Assembly (NCBI RefSeq): GCF_038007285.1
Contig: NZ_JBBOWX010000001.1
Span: 3,117,501-3,181,500 of the forward strand
Source of the DNA: Sporosarcina sp. FSL K6-3457
GTDB lineage: Bacteria > Bacillota > Bacilli > Bacillales_A > Planococcaceae
Direction of reading: 5' to 3'
DNA: 64,000 nt
Shown: positions 35,144 to 44,367 of the stretch, one piece after another
How the letters are laid out: every line of letters starts with the position of its first letter
Position numbering within the stretch: the first letter of the stretch is position 1
Position numbers and translations under genes: made by a program
Notes under the pieces: generated by a model
Database searches by the model: none
The model's input: the letters and a program-made list of their open reading frames with translations, nothing else
What the model was told of the DNA's origin: nothing

Positions 35144-35746
35144 TTATTGCCGCTCTGTAGCTATCATTGAAATATATAGCCTCAAATTATTGATGATGAT
35201 TTTCGATAATTGCCCATCTTTCTTTAATCTGTCTAATACGAGTCCCCCTTCAAGTGTTGACGCGATATAGATCGCCGTGTCGTATGGCTGTATCGACTGC
35301 TTCAATTCCTGCTGCCTAACACCGTCTTCTATGATTTTCGCCAGCCAGTTTATCATCATATCCATGGCTTCATTAATCGATGGCAGTAATGCATTTCCTT
35401 CCAAATCATCCATTTCTATGGCTGCATTAAAAATAGGACAGCCACCTACTATCGGTTCTCCTTCACTTAATTGTAAAAAGGCCTCTACAAATGCGATTAA
35501 TTTGTCTGTTGCATGCTCATGTTGTGACACACTCGTTAGTAAATGATTTCGCATGATTTCGGTAGAAAAATGAAAAGACTCGACCATTAGTTGCTCTTTG
35601 TCTGTAAAGTGTCGATAAATCCCCCCTTTTTGAATATTCGTTTCCTGAATAATGTCACTCATCGTTGTTGTCATATACCCTTTTTGGTTAAATATCAAAG
35701 CAGATTTCCGAATGATATTACGCCGTGTTAATTCACCTTTTTTCAT
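35144..35746 (-). CDS. TetR/AcrR-family repressor
   Basis: A 200-residue repressor with an N-terminal HTH (residues ~8-52, MTTTMSDIIQETNIQKGGIYRHFTDKEQLM) and a helical ligand-binding C-terminus similar to the YxaF/LmrA group. It precedes lpdA on the same strand and both promoters carry the same inverted repeat, so it is predicted to repress itself and lpdA. Inducer unknown. Confidence 0.88.
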   Translation of the reverse strand: MKKGELTRRNIIRKSALIFNQKGYMTTTMSDIIQETNIQKGGIYRHFTDKEQLMVESFHFSTEIMRNHLLTSVSQHEHATDKLIAFVEAFLQLSEGEPIVGGCPIFNAAIEMDDLEGNALLPSINEAMDMMINWLAKIIEDGVRQQELKQSIQPYDTAIYIASTLEGGLVLDRLKKDGQLSKIIINNLRLYISMIATERQ

Positions 35747-35757
35747 TTACAACCTCC

Positions 35758-35781
35758 AAAAGATACCTTTTAGTCTCTTTT
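35758..35781. promoter_or_regulatory. TetR autoregulatory operator
   Basis: AAAGATACC, then TTTT, then AGTCTCTTT; 12 bp before the tetR start codon and sharing nearly all bases with 35101-35123. Confidence 0.7.
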
Positions 35782-35900
35782 AATATAAATGAGGTTTGAT
35801 ACGAATGCAAGAACTTTTTAACAAATACTAAATCCAAGGAATGGACTTCAAATCAATTCCAACATACTTCCCCAGTGAACTGCCACGTATAGTACTGTTA

Positions 35901-36416
35901 TCATATCTCCTTCAACACATTCAACGATTCTAAAACATGATCCAGTAAATCTGCAATATCCCCCATATGCTCCTCATTTATTTTAGACTTGAATGTCATG
36001 TCTATACTGTCGAGGTAACTTGGCGCTTGTTGTCCATGGACGAAACTCAGTGTTTGCGTTAGCTGAATGTCCGTTTCCCAAATAGCGTTGAGGGCTTGCT
36101 CAATCTGTGGGCACTGAATGGTGATGTTTTGAACAGCTTTGGTAAAGTGAACGGACAAGGTGCAGCCTAGATTTTCTCCAGGCATCTCTAATATTTCCCC
36201 TGCTAGCTCCTTGACCGATGCTTGTAGTACGATTTCTGCTGTAACGTCTGGTTGATTGACAAGCGTAAATTGAATCGTGAATTTTCGTGAGATAATGGCA
36301 AAATCCATGCTATCTACCCGATTGATAATCGCTATTTTTTCATCTATATTATCTAAATCATAAATATGGTTTTCGAACGCTACTTTTAAATTTTCAAAAA
36401 TGGTTGGATCGTACAT
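35901..36416 (-). CDS. Conserved hypothetical protein
   Basis: A 171-residue soluble, acidic protein that I do not recognise. No signal peptide or membrane segment. Strand-rich central part (SRKFTIQFTLVNQPDVTAEIVLQ, then LGCTLSVHFTKAVQNITIQ) and a helical end (GDIADLLDHVLESLNVLKE). It starts 15 bp downstream of selO on the same strand, with GGGAGAGG upstream of its ATG, so the two are an operon. Confidence 0.65.
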   Translation of the reverse strand: MYDPTIFENLKVAFENHIYDLDNIDEKIAIINRVDSMDFAIISRKFTIQFTLVNQPDVTAEIVLQASVKELAGEILEMPGENLGCTLSVHFTKAVQNITIQCPQIEQALNAIWETDIQLTQTLSFVHGQQAPSYLDSIDMTFKSKINEEHMGDIADLLDHVLESLNVLKEI

Positions 36417-36431
36417 ATTGATTCCTCTCCC

Positions 36432-37895
36432 TTAAGTCCCACAATACGTATGATAAGGACCATCTGATTCGGGCAAAGTTGCATAATCCGCTTGTTCTGG
36501 AGAATGCGCAAATGGATGCGCCAGTACATCAAGTAACTGCTCCATCACACTATAATCTCCACGCTCGACCGCTGCTTCAAGTGCCTCCTCTACCCGATGG
36601 TTACGAGGAATGACTGCCGGATTGCTGTTACGCATTAGCTGATGAACAAGCTCCTTCGATTCCTGCTGTCTATCGAGTCTTGCTTGCCACAACGCATGCC
36701 ACTCGGCAAATTCGGGCGTGCTAAATAAAGCACTCTTTTCCAACGTATCAAAAGTTAAAGCACGGAATGTATTGGTATAGTCCACTTGATGCTGCTCCAT
36801 CATGCGAAGAAGGCTATCAATGAGGGCTGCATCTTGTTGCTCTTCATTGAATATCCCTAGTTTCGCACGCATACCCGCAAGCCAATTCGTATAATAATAC
36901 TCGGGAAACTCTGAAAGAGCATCCTGCGCCAGTTTTGCACCTTCCGCATAATCTGTATGCAATAGCGAGATAAGGCTCTCGGCAAAGCGTGCGAGATTCC
37001 AGCCGATAATATTCGGTTGATTGCCATAGGCGTAGCGGCTTTGAACATCTATAGAGCTGAAAACAGTTGCCGGATCATACACATCCATGAACGCACATGG
37101 TCCATAATCAATCGTTTCCCCGCTAATTGTCGTGTTATCAGTATTCATCACCCCGTGAATAAAACCAACGAGCTGCCATTTAGCAACGAGTGAAGCTTGA
37201 CGTTTAATCACTTCCTGCAGCAACGTGAGATAGCAATTGCCATCCGCTTCAATAGCAGGAAAATGTCGTTGTAATGCATAGTCAGCCAACGTGCGAAGTT
37301 CTTCGTCTGTTCCCCATTTCGCTGCATATTGAAAAGTACCTACACGTATATGGCTACTCGCGATACGTGTCAAAATGGCACCTGGGAGGTCAGTTTCACG
37401 GATGACAGATTCACCCGTCGCCACCACGGCTAAACTACGTGTTGTAGGAATACCAAGTGCATGCATTGCTTCGCTGATGACATATTCGCGCAGCATTGGC
37501 CCCAGTGCCGCACGACCATCACCACTGCGAGAATAAGCTGTTCGACCTGAACCTTTTAGCTGAATATCAAACCGTTCACCAGCAGGAGTGAGTTGTTCAC
37601 CAATAAGTATTGCACGGCCGTCACCTAGCATCGTAAAATGACCAAATTGGTGACCTGCATATGCTTGCGCCAGTGGCGTGCCTCCTTCTGGGACTTCATT
37701 TCCCGCAAGTACTGCGATACCTCCTTCGCTTTGTAGTGCCTGCGCACCTAGACCTAGAGATACCGCTAAGGAATCATTGAAAATAATCAACTTCGGTGAC
37801 TGAACTGGATTCAAGTTCATCCTGGTGAAAAAGGCACCTGGCAGACGGGCGTAACTGTTATCTAAATTCCATCCTGATTCTTGGTATTTTGTCAT
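36432..37895 (-). CDS. selO: Protein adenylyltransferase SelO (YdiU/UPF0061)
   Basis: A 487-residue pseudokinase-fold AMP-transferase that AMPylates proteins under oxidative stress in characterised bacteria. The ATG at 37895 is preceded by TAGGAGAT; the frame continues 22 codons further upstream without a better site. Diagnostic blocks are [60 protein letters not shown] and the C-terminal YCGT. It probably shares a transcript with the next small gene. Confidence 0.92.
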   Translation of the reverse strand: MTKYQESGWNLDNSYARLPGAFFTRMNLNPVQSPKLIIFNDSLAVSLGLGAQALQSEGGIAVLAGNEVPEGGTPLAQAYAGHQFGHFTMLGDGRAILIGEQLTPAGERFDIQLKGSGRTAYSRSGDGRAALGPMLREYVISEAMHALGIPTTRSLAVVATGESVIRETDLPGAILTRIASSHIRVGTFQYAAKWGTDEELRTLADYALQRHFPAIEADGNCYLTLLQEVIKRQASLVAKWQLVGFIHGVMNTDNTTISGETIDYGPCAFMDVYDPATVFSSIDVQSRYAYGNQPNIIGWNLARFAESLISLLHTDYAEGAKLAQDALSEFPEYYYTNWLAGMRAKLGIFNEEQQDAALIDSLLRMMEQHQVDYTNTFRALTFDTLEKSALFSTPEFAEWHALWQARLDRQQESKELVHQLMRNSNPAVIPRNHRVEEALEAAVERGDYSVMEQLLDVLAHPFAHSPEQADYATLPESDGPYHTYCGT

Positions 37896-38070
37896 GATAT
37901 CTCCTATCTTCTTACCTTTTTTAGACACATATTTCTGAGTGTTACTTGTTTGTAGTGTCATCTTCTGTTTGTTAATTATACCCCGCTACCTGTTTGAAAG
38001 CTTCCATTGACGTCGAAAAAGGATTGACCACAACTATGAGTTGCATCAATCCTTTCTATAACAGTAAACA

Positions 38071-38619
38071 CTACTTTATCTTCCTCTTTAACGTCTCTTC
38101 CAACAAACTCCACGCTTCCTCACAGCTAGGTATCGTCAACAATGGTTCAAATCCGTAATTTAAATACAGATTGATAGCTTGGTAACTCGTCGTTTGGGAC
38201 GTTAAATAAGCTGTTGAGTGATGATTGGCTAAAATATTCATCGCTGCACTCAGTAATGGTTTTGATAGCTTCTTTCCTTGATAGTCAGGAATAACGCCAA
38301 CCCAATGGATTCTACCTGCTATTTCGCCATCGCCATGCAAATCCCCATACCATGCGGTTGTTGTAGCAATAGCTTCTCCAGCTTCATTCTCAATGAATAA
38401 ACAACGCATTGCCATGTCATCCAGATGTGCGCCGAATTCTTTTGTGAAGTGTTCAAGTGCTGCTTGTTCATCTTTGAATTCCTCTACACTTGTTTCAATC
38501 CGCGCCCAAGTGTGTTCATCACCTTTTTCAAATAACCTAATTTTAAATCCAGCTGGAAGTGCGTATTGTGGAATATCCAGCAAATCTTTCCGCACCATTT
38601 TTAGCGGAATTCTTTTCAT
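38071..38619 (-). CDS. GNAT-family N-acetyltransferase
   Basis: A 182-residue acetyltransferase. The ATG at 38619 lies 9 nt after AAGGAG; an ATG three codons earlier is too close. The acetyl-CoA loop is in VGVIPDYQGKKLSKPLLSAAM, followed by ATAYLTSQTTSYQAINLYLNYGF, as in RimI-type enzymes. Substrate unknown. Isolated gene. Confidence 0.85.
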   Translation of the reverse strand: MKRIPLKMVRKDLLDIPQYALPAGFKIRLFEKGDEHTWARIETSVEEFKDEQAALEHFTKEFGAHLDDMAMRCLFIENEAGEAIATTTAWYGDLHGDGEIAGRIHWVGVIPDYQGKKLSKPLLSAAMNILANHHSTAYLTSQTTSYQAINLYLNYGFEPLLTIPSCEEAWSLLEETLKRKIK

Positions 38620-38699
38620 TGAAAACATCTCCTTACTCTATATATTCGGTACTACTCATTTAGAATTAACTAGGCGGTACACCTCACCCGTATAACGAA

Positions 38700-38852
38700 A
38701 AAATCTAGCGAAGGAGCGACAAGTGTGAGCCGGAGCAATAAGACCAAGGTGGGATGTAGTTCAATCCCTCCCAAGTGATTTTCTGACGGGCTTATTGCGT
38801 GAGGCCATCACCAAGCGACAAAGCGGTATCGGAAGAACATCCCACTTATTAA
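38700..38852. repeat. Intergenic repeat with interleaved (pseudoknot-like) stems
   Basis: GCAATAAG (38735-38742) is complementary to CTTATTGC (38791-38798), and GTGGGATGT (38749-38757) to ACATCCCAC (38837-38845). The order is A, B, A', B', so the two stems cannot nest and would form a pseudoknot if both pair in one RNA. The flanks (GCGAAGGAGCGACAAGTGTG) look like a dispersed Bacillales intergenic repeat. Not coding. Confidence 0.6.
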
Positions 38853-38867
38853 GTGCCCACTATATAC

Positions 38868-39515
38868 CTATTCCGCACCACGATATTTATCAGAAATCAC
38901 GTAATAATTTTCGTGATGGATGTTTTGCCATTCTGTCTTTTTGTATTTCACATATTTTAAACGCTCATTCACCTTAGCAATGTCTAGAGGCAAATAGTAT
39001 TGTTGCTCCGCCCATGCAATGATCGATAAATATTCTGGATGTGTTGGATCTCGAAACACTTTTAAAAACTCTTTGTATCCAGGTGGACCGCCAACATCCT
39101 CTGGCGGTGCCGTCCCCTCTCCACCAAGCAATGTGGGATAGCCAAAATAATAATCATCTACGATTTCTTCAAGTACCACCTGAATCCTCCAGTCGTCTCC
39201 AAAATCATAGTTATATGTAAAATAGTTATGCTTTTCAAAATACGTATCGATTTTAATACGTTCGGGTTGCTTGACCGTTTTACCCGCATAACTCTTCCCT
39301 TTGTATTCCTCTATAATCCATTCATTATCGGTAATAAAATAATCATCAATTTCCATGCCAAATGAATGGTATGGGGATAGCGTGCTTTGAAAATTTGTGA
39401 CGTTTTGGATTGTTTCATGCAAACGGTTAAATGTCGCACCAGCTGGTAAAACGATGCGCCGCCAAATAAGCGGTGTGATGTCTTCGAAGGATAGTTTCAA
39501 AATATATGCTTTCAC
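38868..39515 (-). CDS. Plasmid pRiA4b ORF-3 family protein
   Basis: A 215-residue soluble protein of the pRiA4b ORF-3 family. It has the N-terminal YILKLSFEDITPLIWRRIVLP, the central YNYDFGDDWRIQVVLE, and the signature EGTAPPEDVGGPPGYKEFL. Members occur on plasmids and in transposon passenger regions as well as chromosomes; biochemical function unknown. No transposon ends were seen. Isolated gene. Confidence 0.85.
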   Translation of the reverse strand: MKAYILKLSFEDITPLIWRRIVLPAGATFNRLHETIQNVTNFQSTLSPYHSFGMEIDDYFITDNEWIIEEYKGKSYAGKTVKQPERIKIDTYFEKHNYFTYNYDFGDDWRIQVVLEEIVDDYYFGYPTLLGGEGTAPPEDVGGPPGYKEFLKVFRDPTHPEYLSIIAWAEQQYYLPLDIAKVNERLKYVKYKKTEWQNIHHENYYVISDKYRGAE

Positions 39516-39684
39516 AATATCACCCTTTTCTTTTTATCGAACATTATTCCATCGGCTTACTTCCTATTAAATATTTTAACGCATAGTATTCAATACATCG
39601 AAGAAAAGACCTTCTGTATGTTCAATGAACATGCGAAAGGTCACGCGTGAATAATTTAGGGTACTGTACAATAACCTAAACTAG

Positions 39685-39864
39685 GTGTTATTACTTCTTA
39701 TTGGTATCGCGTTATTTGTGTTTGGGATAACTCGAAAATCAGTGTCTAAAGATGTTAAGATTGTTATTGTATCATTAATTTTCGGCATATTGTTTGTATT
39801 CGGCGCTTTATTTCTGTTACTTCCTGGAAATTCCGAACTATTATCAACATTGTTTGGTAGCTAA
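39685..39864 (+). CDS. Small two-helix membrane protein (possibly truncated)
   Basis: A frame of 59 residues from a GTG at 39685, immediately after an in-frame TAG. It encodes two hydrophobic helices (LLLLIGIALFVFGI and VIVSLIFGILFVFGALFLLL) joined by TRKSVSKDVK and ending NSELLSTLFGS. The composition looks genuinely coding, but there is no ribosome binding site, so it may have lost its true 5' end. Confidence 0.45.
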   Translation: MLLLLIGIALFVFGITRKSVSKDVKIVIVSLIFGILFVFGALFLLLPGNSELLSTLFGS

Positions 39865-39894
39865 CATTAATCTTTAGCTCATATTATTTTTCTA

Positions 39895-40587
39895 TCAATT
39901 AATATCCACACCAAGCACAGACACAGTCAACCGCTTTGAAATGAATTCGATATCTTGCCACGTCAACAGATTTTCAACATATCCTAATGTATCCGCATTG
40001 GTCGGTCCAATAATACGCTGTAAGCCCAATAAATCAAAATGATAGCTTTTATTATCCGTAATGATTGGATATAAGGCTCCTAAGGCAAGGGCTCCGCCTT
40101 GTACAGGATTTTTCAACATCCCATCCTCGTTGTAAAACTGTGATAAATAATCAAATCCCTTGGTGCTGATATCTATCATGAACAACACGTTAAGCTCGGA
40201 ACTTTCCACACGCACTTTATAGAAATCCTCATAATGTACTTCAAATGCGTATTTTTCATTATATTTATCAACGTCAAACAGTTCCTGTAACCGATTATTT
40301 CTGAAGGAGTAGATATAGAAGATGCCATATCCCCCACTCCCACCCGTATCTATATTCACCATAATATCTGGAACAGCATCTTTGTTAAAATCGCCCAGGA
40401 ACAACCGCGCATTATAGCCCGCGTTATTTTTGAGTTGGACGGTTGTACTTTTAGTTGACTGTCCGTTTTGAATCACAAGTGTAATATTATCAGCAAAAAT
40501 ACTTGGTGGTCCATCGACTTGGCCAAATAAATAGACGGTATCCCAAACCCCATCCCCGTTGACATCGCCCATCTTCACATCCAACAA
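39895..40587 (-). CDS. VCBS/FG-GAP repeat-containing protein
   Basis: About 230 residues with FG-GAP-type calcium-binding loops (GDVNGDGVWDTVYLFG and GDFNKDAVPDIMVNIDTGGSGG). Similar proteins occur in many spore-formers with unknown role. The start is unclear: the frame continues back to a TGA near 40619, GGAGGGG lies at about 40609-40615, and the codon at ordinary spacing is TTT. The only start-like codons are two TTG at 40587/40584, too far from that site. The annotated start is therefore provisional. Confidence 0.7.
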   Translation of the reverse strand: MLDVKMGDVNGDGVWDTVYLFGQVDGPPSIFADNITLVIQNGQSTKSTTVQLKNNAGYNARLFLGDFNKDAVPDIMVNIDTGGSGGYGIFYIYSFRNNRLQELFDVDKYNEKYAFEVHYEDFYKVRVESSELNVLFMIDISTKGFDYLSQFYNEDGMLKNPVQGGALALGALYPIITDNKSYHFDLLGLQRIIGPTNADTLGYVENLLTWQDIEFISKRLTVSVLGVDIN

Positions 40588-40687
40588 TCTATGTTTCCCG
40601 TTAAATTTAACCCCTCCTGTTCAAATGCAATCGTTGTTCTTTGTATGATATGCCAATAGAAACTAGTTAATTTCCTTCCCGAAAAAC

Positions 40688-40730
40688 AAAAAAAAACCTT
40701 CCCGATGTTAAATAAACACAGGGAAGGCCT
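40688..40730 (-). terminator. Terminator of the yqhHG operon
   Basis: CCTTCCC and GGGAAGG pair around a 17-nt loop, followed on the minus strand by nine T. Confidence 0.85.
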
Positions 40731-40752
40731 TAACTATTTCCGTAAAAAAAAT

Positions 40753-41535
40753 TCACTTCAAATAAAACACACCACCATTTACAATATCAATGCTAATCCT
40801 TGCCTCATATTGTTGATCCATTGCCTCTTTCTCAATCTCATAACAATCCGGCTTGTTGTCTACCTCTTCATAAAAATATTCCAATACCCTTCGATCCTTT
40901 TGCCATCTCTTCTTCGCCTCTTCTGCCCATGAATGATCAGCTTGTTCGATGAACGTATCAATTACAGCATCCAATCGTTCCAGAGCGCGAATCGGCTTAA
41001 TAATATAGGGTACATGAAAGGTATAACCCGAAATCGTTCCATCCAAATCTAGCTCACTTAACGACTCCTGAAAGTCCTCTACGACATGGCCTGTTAGTAA
41101 ATTAATGCCTAATGAATACAAAACTTCTTTCGTTTGATCACTGGAATACGTAACTTTATAATTCACACCTAACCAAGGGGTTAAAATCGTTTGTTGACCA
41201 GATGTATCGTGAACCCGTTCATACATCTGCACAAATGAGCCCATCTCCTTTGTTACCTGAAATAGTTGACTAAGTCGTGGGGAACCGAAGTGGACAACCT
41301 CTCCTTTGATGTTGTCCACAAGCTGATTTTTATCCGTAATCAACGTAAGTTGTGCTGGACGCGGTTCTTCACCTGTACTTGCTAAGTAGTGCCAATAAAA
41401 GGGACGGTTCATAATTTTTTTATCCATGTCAATCGTCAATTGAACGTCGATGTAATGGTTATTATGATTTAAAATCTGGCAATTATTTTCGTTGAAAAAT
41501 TGTTGTATATACTGATGGATTTGTTGTGGATACAT
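40753..41535 (-). CDS. yqhG: YqhG family protein
   Basis: A 260-residue soluble protein matching B. subtilis YqhG in length and layout: YIQQFFNENNCQI, MNRPFYWHYLASTGEEPRP, VHFGSPRLSQLFQ, then the C-terminal EARISIDIVNGGVFYLK. It follows a SNF2 helicase gene (YqhH-like) by 12 bp, the same pairing as in B. subtilis. Function unknown. Confidence 0.85.
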   Translation of the reverse strand: MYPQQIHQYIQQFFNENNCQILNHNNHYIDVQLTIDMDKKIMNRPFYWHYLASTGEEPRPAQLTLITDKNQLVDNIKGEVVHFGSPRLSQLFQVTKEMGSFVQMYERVHDTSGQQTILTPWLGVNYKVTYSSDQTKEVLYSLGINLLTGHVVEDFQESLSELDLDGTISGYTFHVPYIIKPIRALERLDAVIDTFIEQADHSWAEEAKKRWQKDRRVLEYFYEEVDNKPDCYEIEKEAMDQQYEARISIDIVNGGVFYLK

Positions 41536-41547
41536 ATGAAACCCCCT

Positions 41548-43068
41548 TCATATAGTCTGCTTATAAGTGGATAATATATCGTCTAACTCACCTACTACTT
41601 GTTCAAAGACACCAATTTTCACATGAAGTAAATCCAATATATGATCCTCAATTGTATGTTGAATCGCTAAATTATAAATATGAACATCATGCTCTTGCCC
41701 TAATCGATGAACACGGCCAATGCGCTGCTCTAACTTCATCGGATTCCAAGGTAAATCATAGTTAATGACATGGTGGCAAAATTGCAGGTTAATCCCCTCG
41801 CTACCAGACTCCGTCGCAATGAGCACCTGCGCTTGTTCTTTAAACAGCTGCTTCATCCACTCACGTTTACTCTTGCTGAATTTCCCGTTAAATAAGACAC
41901 TTGAGATGCCTTTTGAATATAAATACTCCTGCAAATAGTTTTGACTCGCCCGATATTCGGTAAAAATAATTACTTTATCATTGGCCTGTGTAATAATTTC
42001 ATAAGCTTTTTCAGCTTTTGAATGAATAGCAAGCGCATTCAATTTCCAGGTAATTTCTTCCATACAGGAAATAGCCTCTGGTTGACTACATTCTTGAAGC
42101 ATTTTGGTCAATGTCACCAGGACAGCTTCCTTACTACTACACATTTCCCTTTGTAACGTCATCTTAGAAAATGCATCCGAAAAATGATTCAATTGTGAAA
42201 TCATATCGTACACTTTTTGTTCCGCCACCGTAAAATCAATAGGAATGATTTGCACACGGCGGTTGGTCCAATCAATTCCAGTATCCTCTCTCCGATTTCG
42301 GACCATCACTTGATGCACCAATTCCTTTAAAAACTCATCATGCTCCACAGCATGCTTACGTGCAGAAAACGCCGCCTGAAACGTCTCATAATTCCCAAGA
42401 TGCCCCGGTTTTAATAACGAAATAAGATGAAATAGTTCAAACACATCATTTTGAATCGGTGTGGCCGTTAACAACAAACAAAACTTTTTCCTTAAATTTT
42501 GTACAAACTCATAACTTTTTGTCTTATGGTTCTTTAATTTATGGGCCTCATCAATAATAATTAAATCATATTCTTGCGCATAGATATTCTCTTTATGTGG
42601 ACTCCTTTTAGCCATATCGATACTCATGACAACAATCGTATAGTAATTTAAATCGTAATTTTTCTTATACGGAAAAGCCGGTATGTGAAACTTTTGATTC
42701 AATTCATCGACCCATTGATTAACAAGAGATGCTGGGGCCAAAATGAGCGCTTTTTTCACAAGACCTCTGATCAGATACTCCTTCAAAATCAAACCCGCTT
42801 CAATCGTTTTCCCAAGTCCCACTTCGTCTGCCAAAATCGCTTTGCCATTCATTCTTTCAATGACCGTTTCCGCCACCTCCAATTGATGGTGAAGAGGCGT
42901 AAGATTCGGCAAATACTTTGGCGATTGAAGCCCTGTAAAGTCGGTTATCAAAGTTGATTTTGCGACCTCATAACTCATTTTATATAATGTCCAATTATCC
43001 CATGCTGCTCGATTTTCTAAACGTTCGATAAAGCCTTCTTTCCATGTAGACGACCTTTCAATTAACAT
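41548..43068 (-). CDS. yqhH: SNF2-family DEAD/DEAH-box helicase, YqhH-like
   Basis: A 506-residue SF2 ATPase. The ATG at 43068 follows GAGGTGATAGGG. Motif I is LADEVGLGKTIEAG, motif II IIIDEAHKLKNHKT, motif III LLTATPIQND, motif V SGSEGINLQF, and motif VI QRIGRVHRLGQ. It acts on nucleic acid or nucleoprotein, with unknown partner; yqhG is co-transcribed. Confidence 0.9.
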   Translation of the reverse strand: MLIERSSTWKEGFIERLENRAAWDNWTLYKMSYEVAKSTLITDFTGLQSPKYLPNLTPLHHQLEVAETVIERMNGKAILADEVGLGKTIEAGLILKEYLIRGLVKKALILAPASLVNQWVDELNQKFHIPAFPYKKNYDLNYYTIVVMSIDMAKRSPHKENIYAQEYDLIIIDEAHKLKNHKTKSYEFVQNLRKKFCLLLTATPIQNDVFELFHLISLLKPGHLGNYETFQAAFSARKHAVEHDEFLKELVHQVMVRNRREDTGIDWTNRRVQIIPIDFTVAEQKVYDMISQLNHFSDAFSKMTLQREMCSSKEAVLVTLTKMLQECSQPEAISCMEEITWKLNALAIHSKAEKAYEIITQANDKVIIFTEYRASQNYLQEYLYSKGISSVLFNGKFSKSKREWMKQLFKEQAQVLIATESGSEGINLQFCHHVINYDLPWNPMKLEQRIGRVHRLGQEHDVHIYNLAIQHTIEDHILDLLHVKIGVFEQVVGELDDILSTYKQTI

Positions 43069-43255
43069 CCCTATCACCTCATACAACTTTTGCTGTTCAA
43101 TTAGGTTGTCCTAAAATGACTTTCTTATGTTTATAAATGAATTCAAGTTTTTATTCGATAAAGGATACCAGTAAATTAGCTATTCATAAGTATCAAAAAA
43201 GACTTTTTGCATATTTCAAAAACTCACAAAAATCCCTTAAAGTAGATTTTCATAC

Positions 43256-44194
43256 TTATTGTTTTTCTATACATTTGGTTGGATCTATATGTGCCATTCC
43301 CCATTTACCTTGCTTACTCTTCATTAATTGTGACACTAAAACATCGGTATCATTCGTTAGTTGTATGAAAATAAACCGATAATCATTGCCATCCGTACCA
43401 ATGATATCAATGGTTTTTACATAACCATCTCTTTTTGTCGGCAATCTTTTTTTGATTAATTTACACCATTCCCCATACTCGATATCGACAACTGTTTCTC
43501 CTTGCTGCCGCCAACCGTGATAAGCAGCGCACAGGAAATCCTCTCCCGTTAACGTAATCTCATCGATTTTGGAGAGTCCCCCATCTTGTATGACAGTGAT
43601 GATTCCATAATGATATTGGAAGCCAGAGACGCCTGCCGCTGTCCCATTAATCGTTTCAATTTCGACAAAATATTGAATCGGTTGAACGTTAGCCGGATTC
43701 GGTAGTTTGTATAATTTAATGAGGTTGGTATGGCCCACACCTTCGAAAGAGGTGAGATAAGATGCATAGGGCATTTTTTGTTGATAGGATTTGGTGAAAA
43801 AGTTATACGCAATTGGAAATGGATCCATCGCCTCGCCTACTGTTCCACATCCTCCAATGAGCTCGGTTGTCAGATTTTCAGCTTCTCGCAAAATGCTAAA
43901 ATAATTAAGGAGCATTTTTTCAGGCGTATCAAGTAAAGATGGTGGTAGATTGATGTCTTCATACCTTTTTTCGTTATATGGCTCAAAAAATTGATAGCCG
44001 AGTACGCGACGATTCAATATGGAGCGACGTGAAGGGCGGAAGAATTGTTCTACATCTATTTGTGGATTGGTTTCTTTTTCTTTGGGGTATTCCCGCTTTA
44101 GCCCTTGTTTCTTGAGCCTTTCCGCCCCCATGACATACACCGCAGTTTTTTCATCATCCTGCCCACGAAATCGGGCACGTCTTCTAAATCTCAC
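43256..44194 (-). CDS. Conserved hypothetical protein with basic N-terminus
   Basis: A 312-residue protein that I do not recognise. The first 40 residues are strongly basic (MRFRRRARFRGQ … RLKKQGLKRE), then a globular part with SILNRRVLGYQFFEP, GGCGTVGEAMDPFPIAYNFF and strand-rich regions. No signal peptide or transmembrane helix. GGGGAGC precedes the start. It is transcribed away from the alpha/beta hydrolase gene and may be monocistronic. Confidence 0.65.
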   Translation of the reverse strand: MRFRRRARFRGQDDEKTAVYVMGAERLKKQGLKREYPKEKETNPQIDVEQFFRPSRRSILNRRVLGYQFFEPYNEKRYEDINLPPSLLDTPEKMLLNYFSILREAENLTTELIGGCGTVGEAMDPFPIAYNFFTKSYQQKMPYASYLTSFEGVGHTNLIKLYKLPNPANVQPIQYFVEIETINGTAAGVSGFQYHYGIITVIQDGGLSKIDEITLTGEDFLCAAYHGWRQQGETVVDIEYGEWCKLIKKRLPTKRDGYVKTIDIIGTDGNDYRFIFIQLTNDTDVLVSQLMKSKQGKWGMAHIDPTKCIEKQ

Positions 44195-44367
44195 GTTGTT
44201 GCTCCCCTTCCTTTTCTATTATTCCAAGCGTATGAAGTTAAAAGTTCGATAAATCTTTGGTAATTTCAAGTAACAGGCATGATTTCATTCATTTTTTCCT
44301 GTTTTTCTACTATACTATTCGTAGGCATCCTGCATGCTACACGTCAGAAATGCGAAGGAGAATGAGT

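Noticed and set aside
36857..37048. Small minus-strand frame inside selO
   Set aside because: Out-of-frame shadow of a long, clearly conserved gene.
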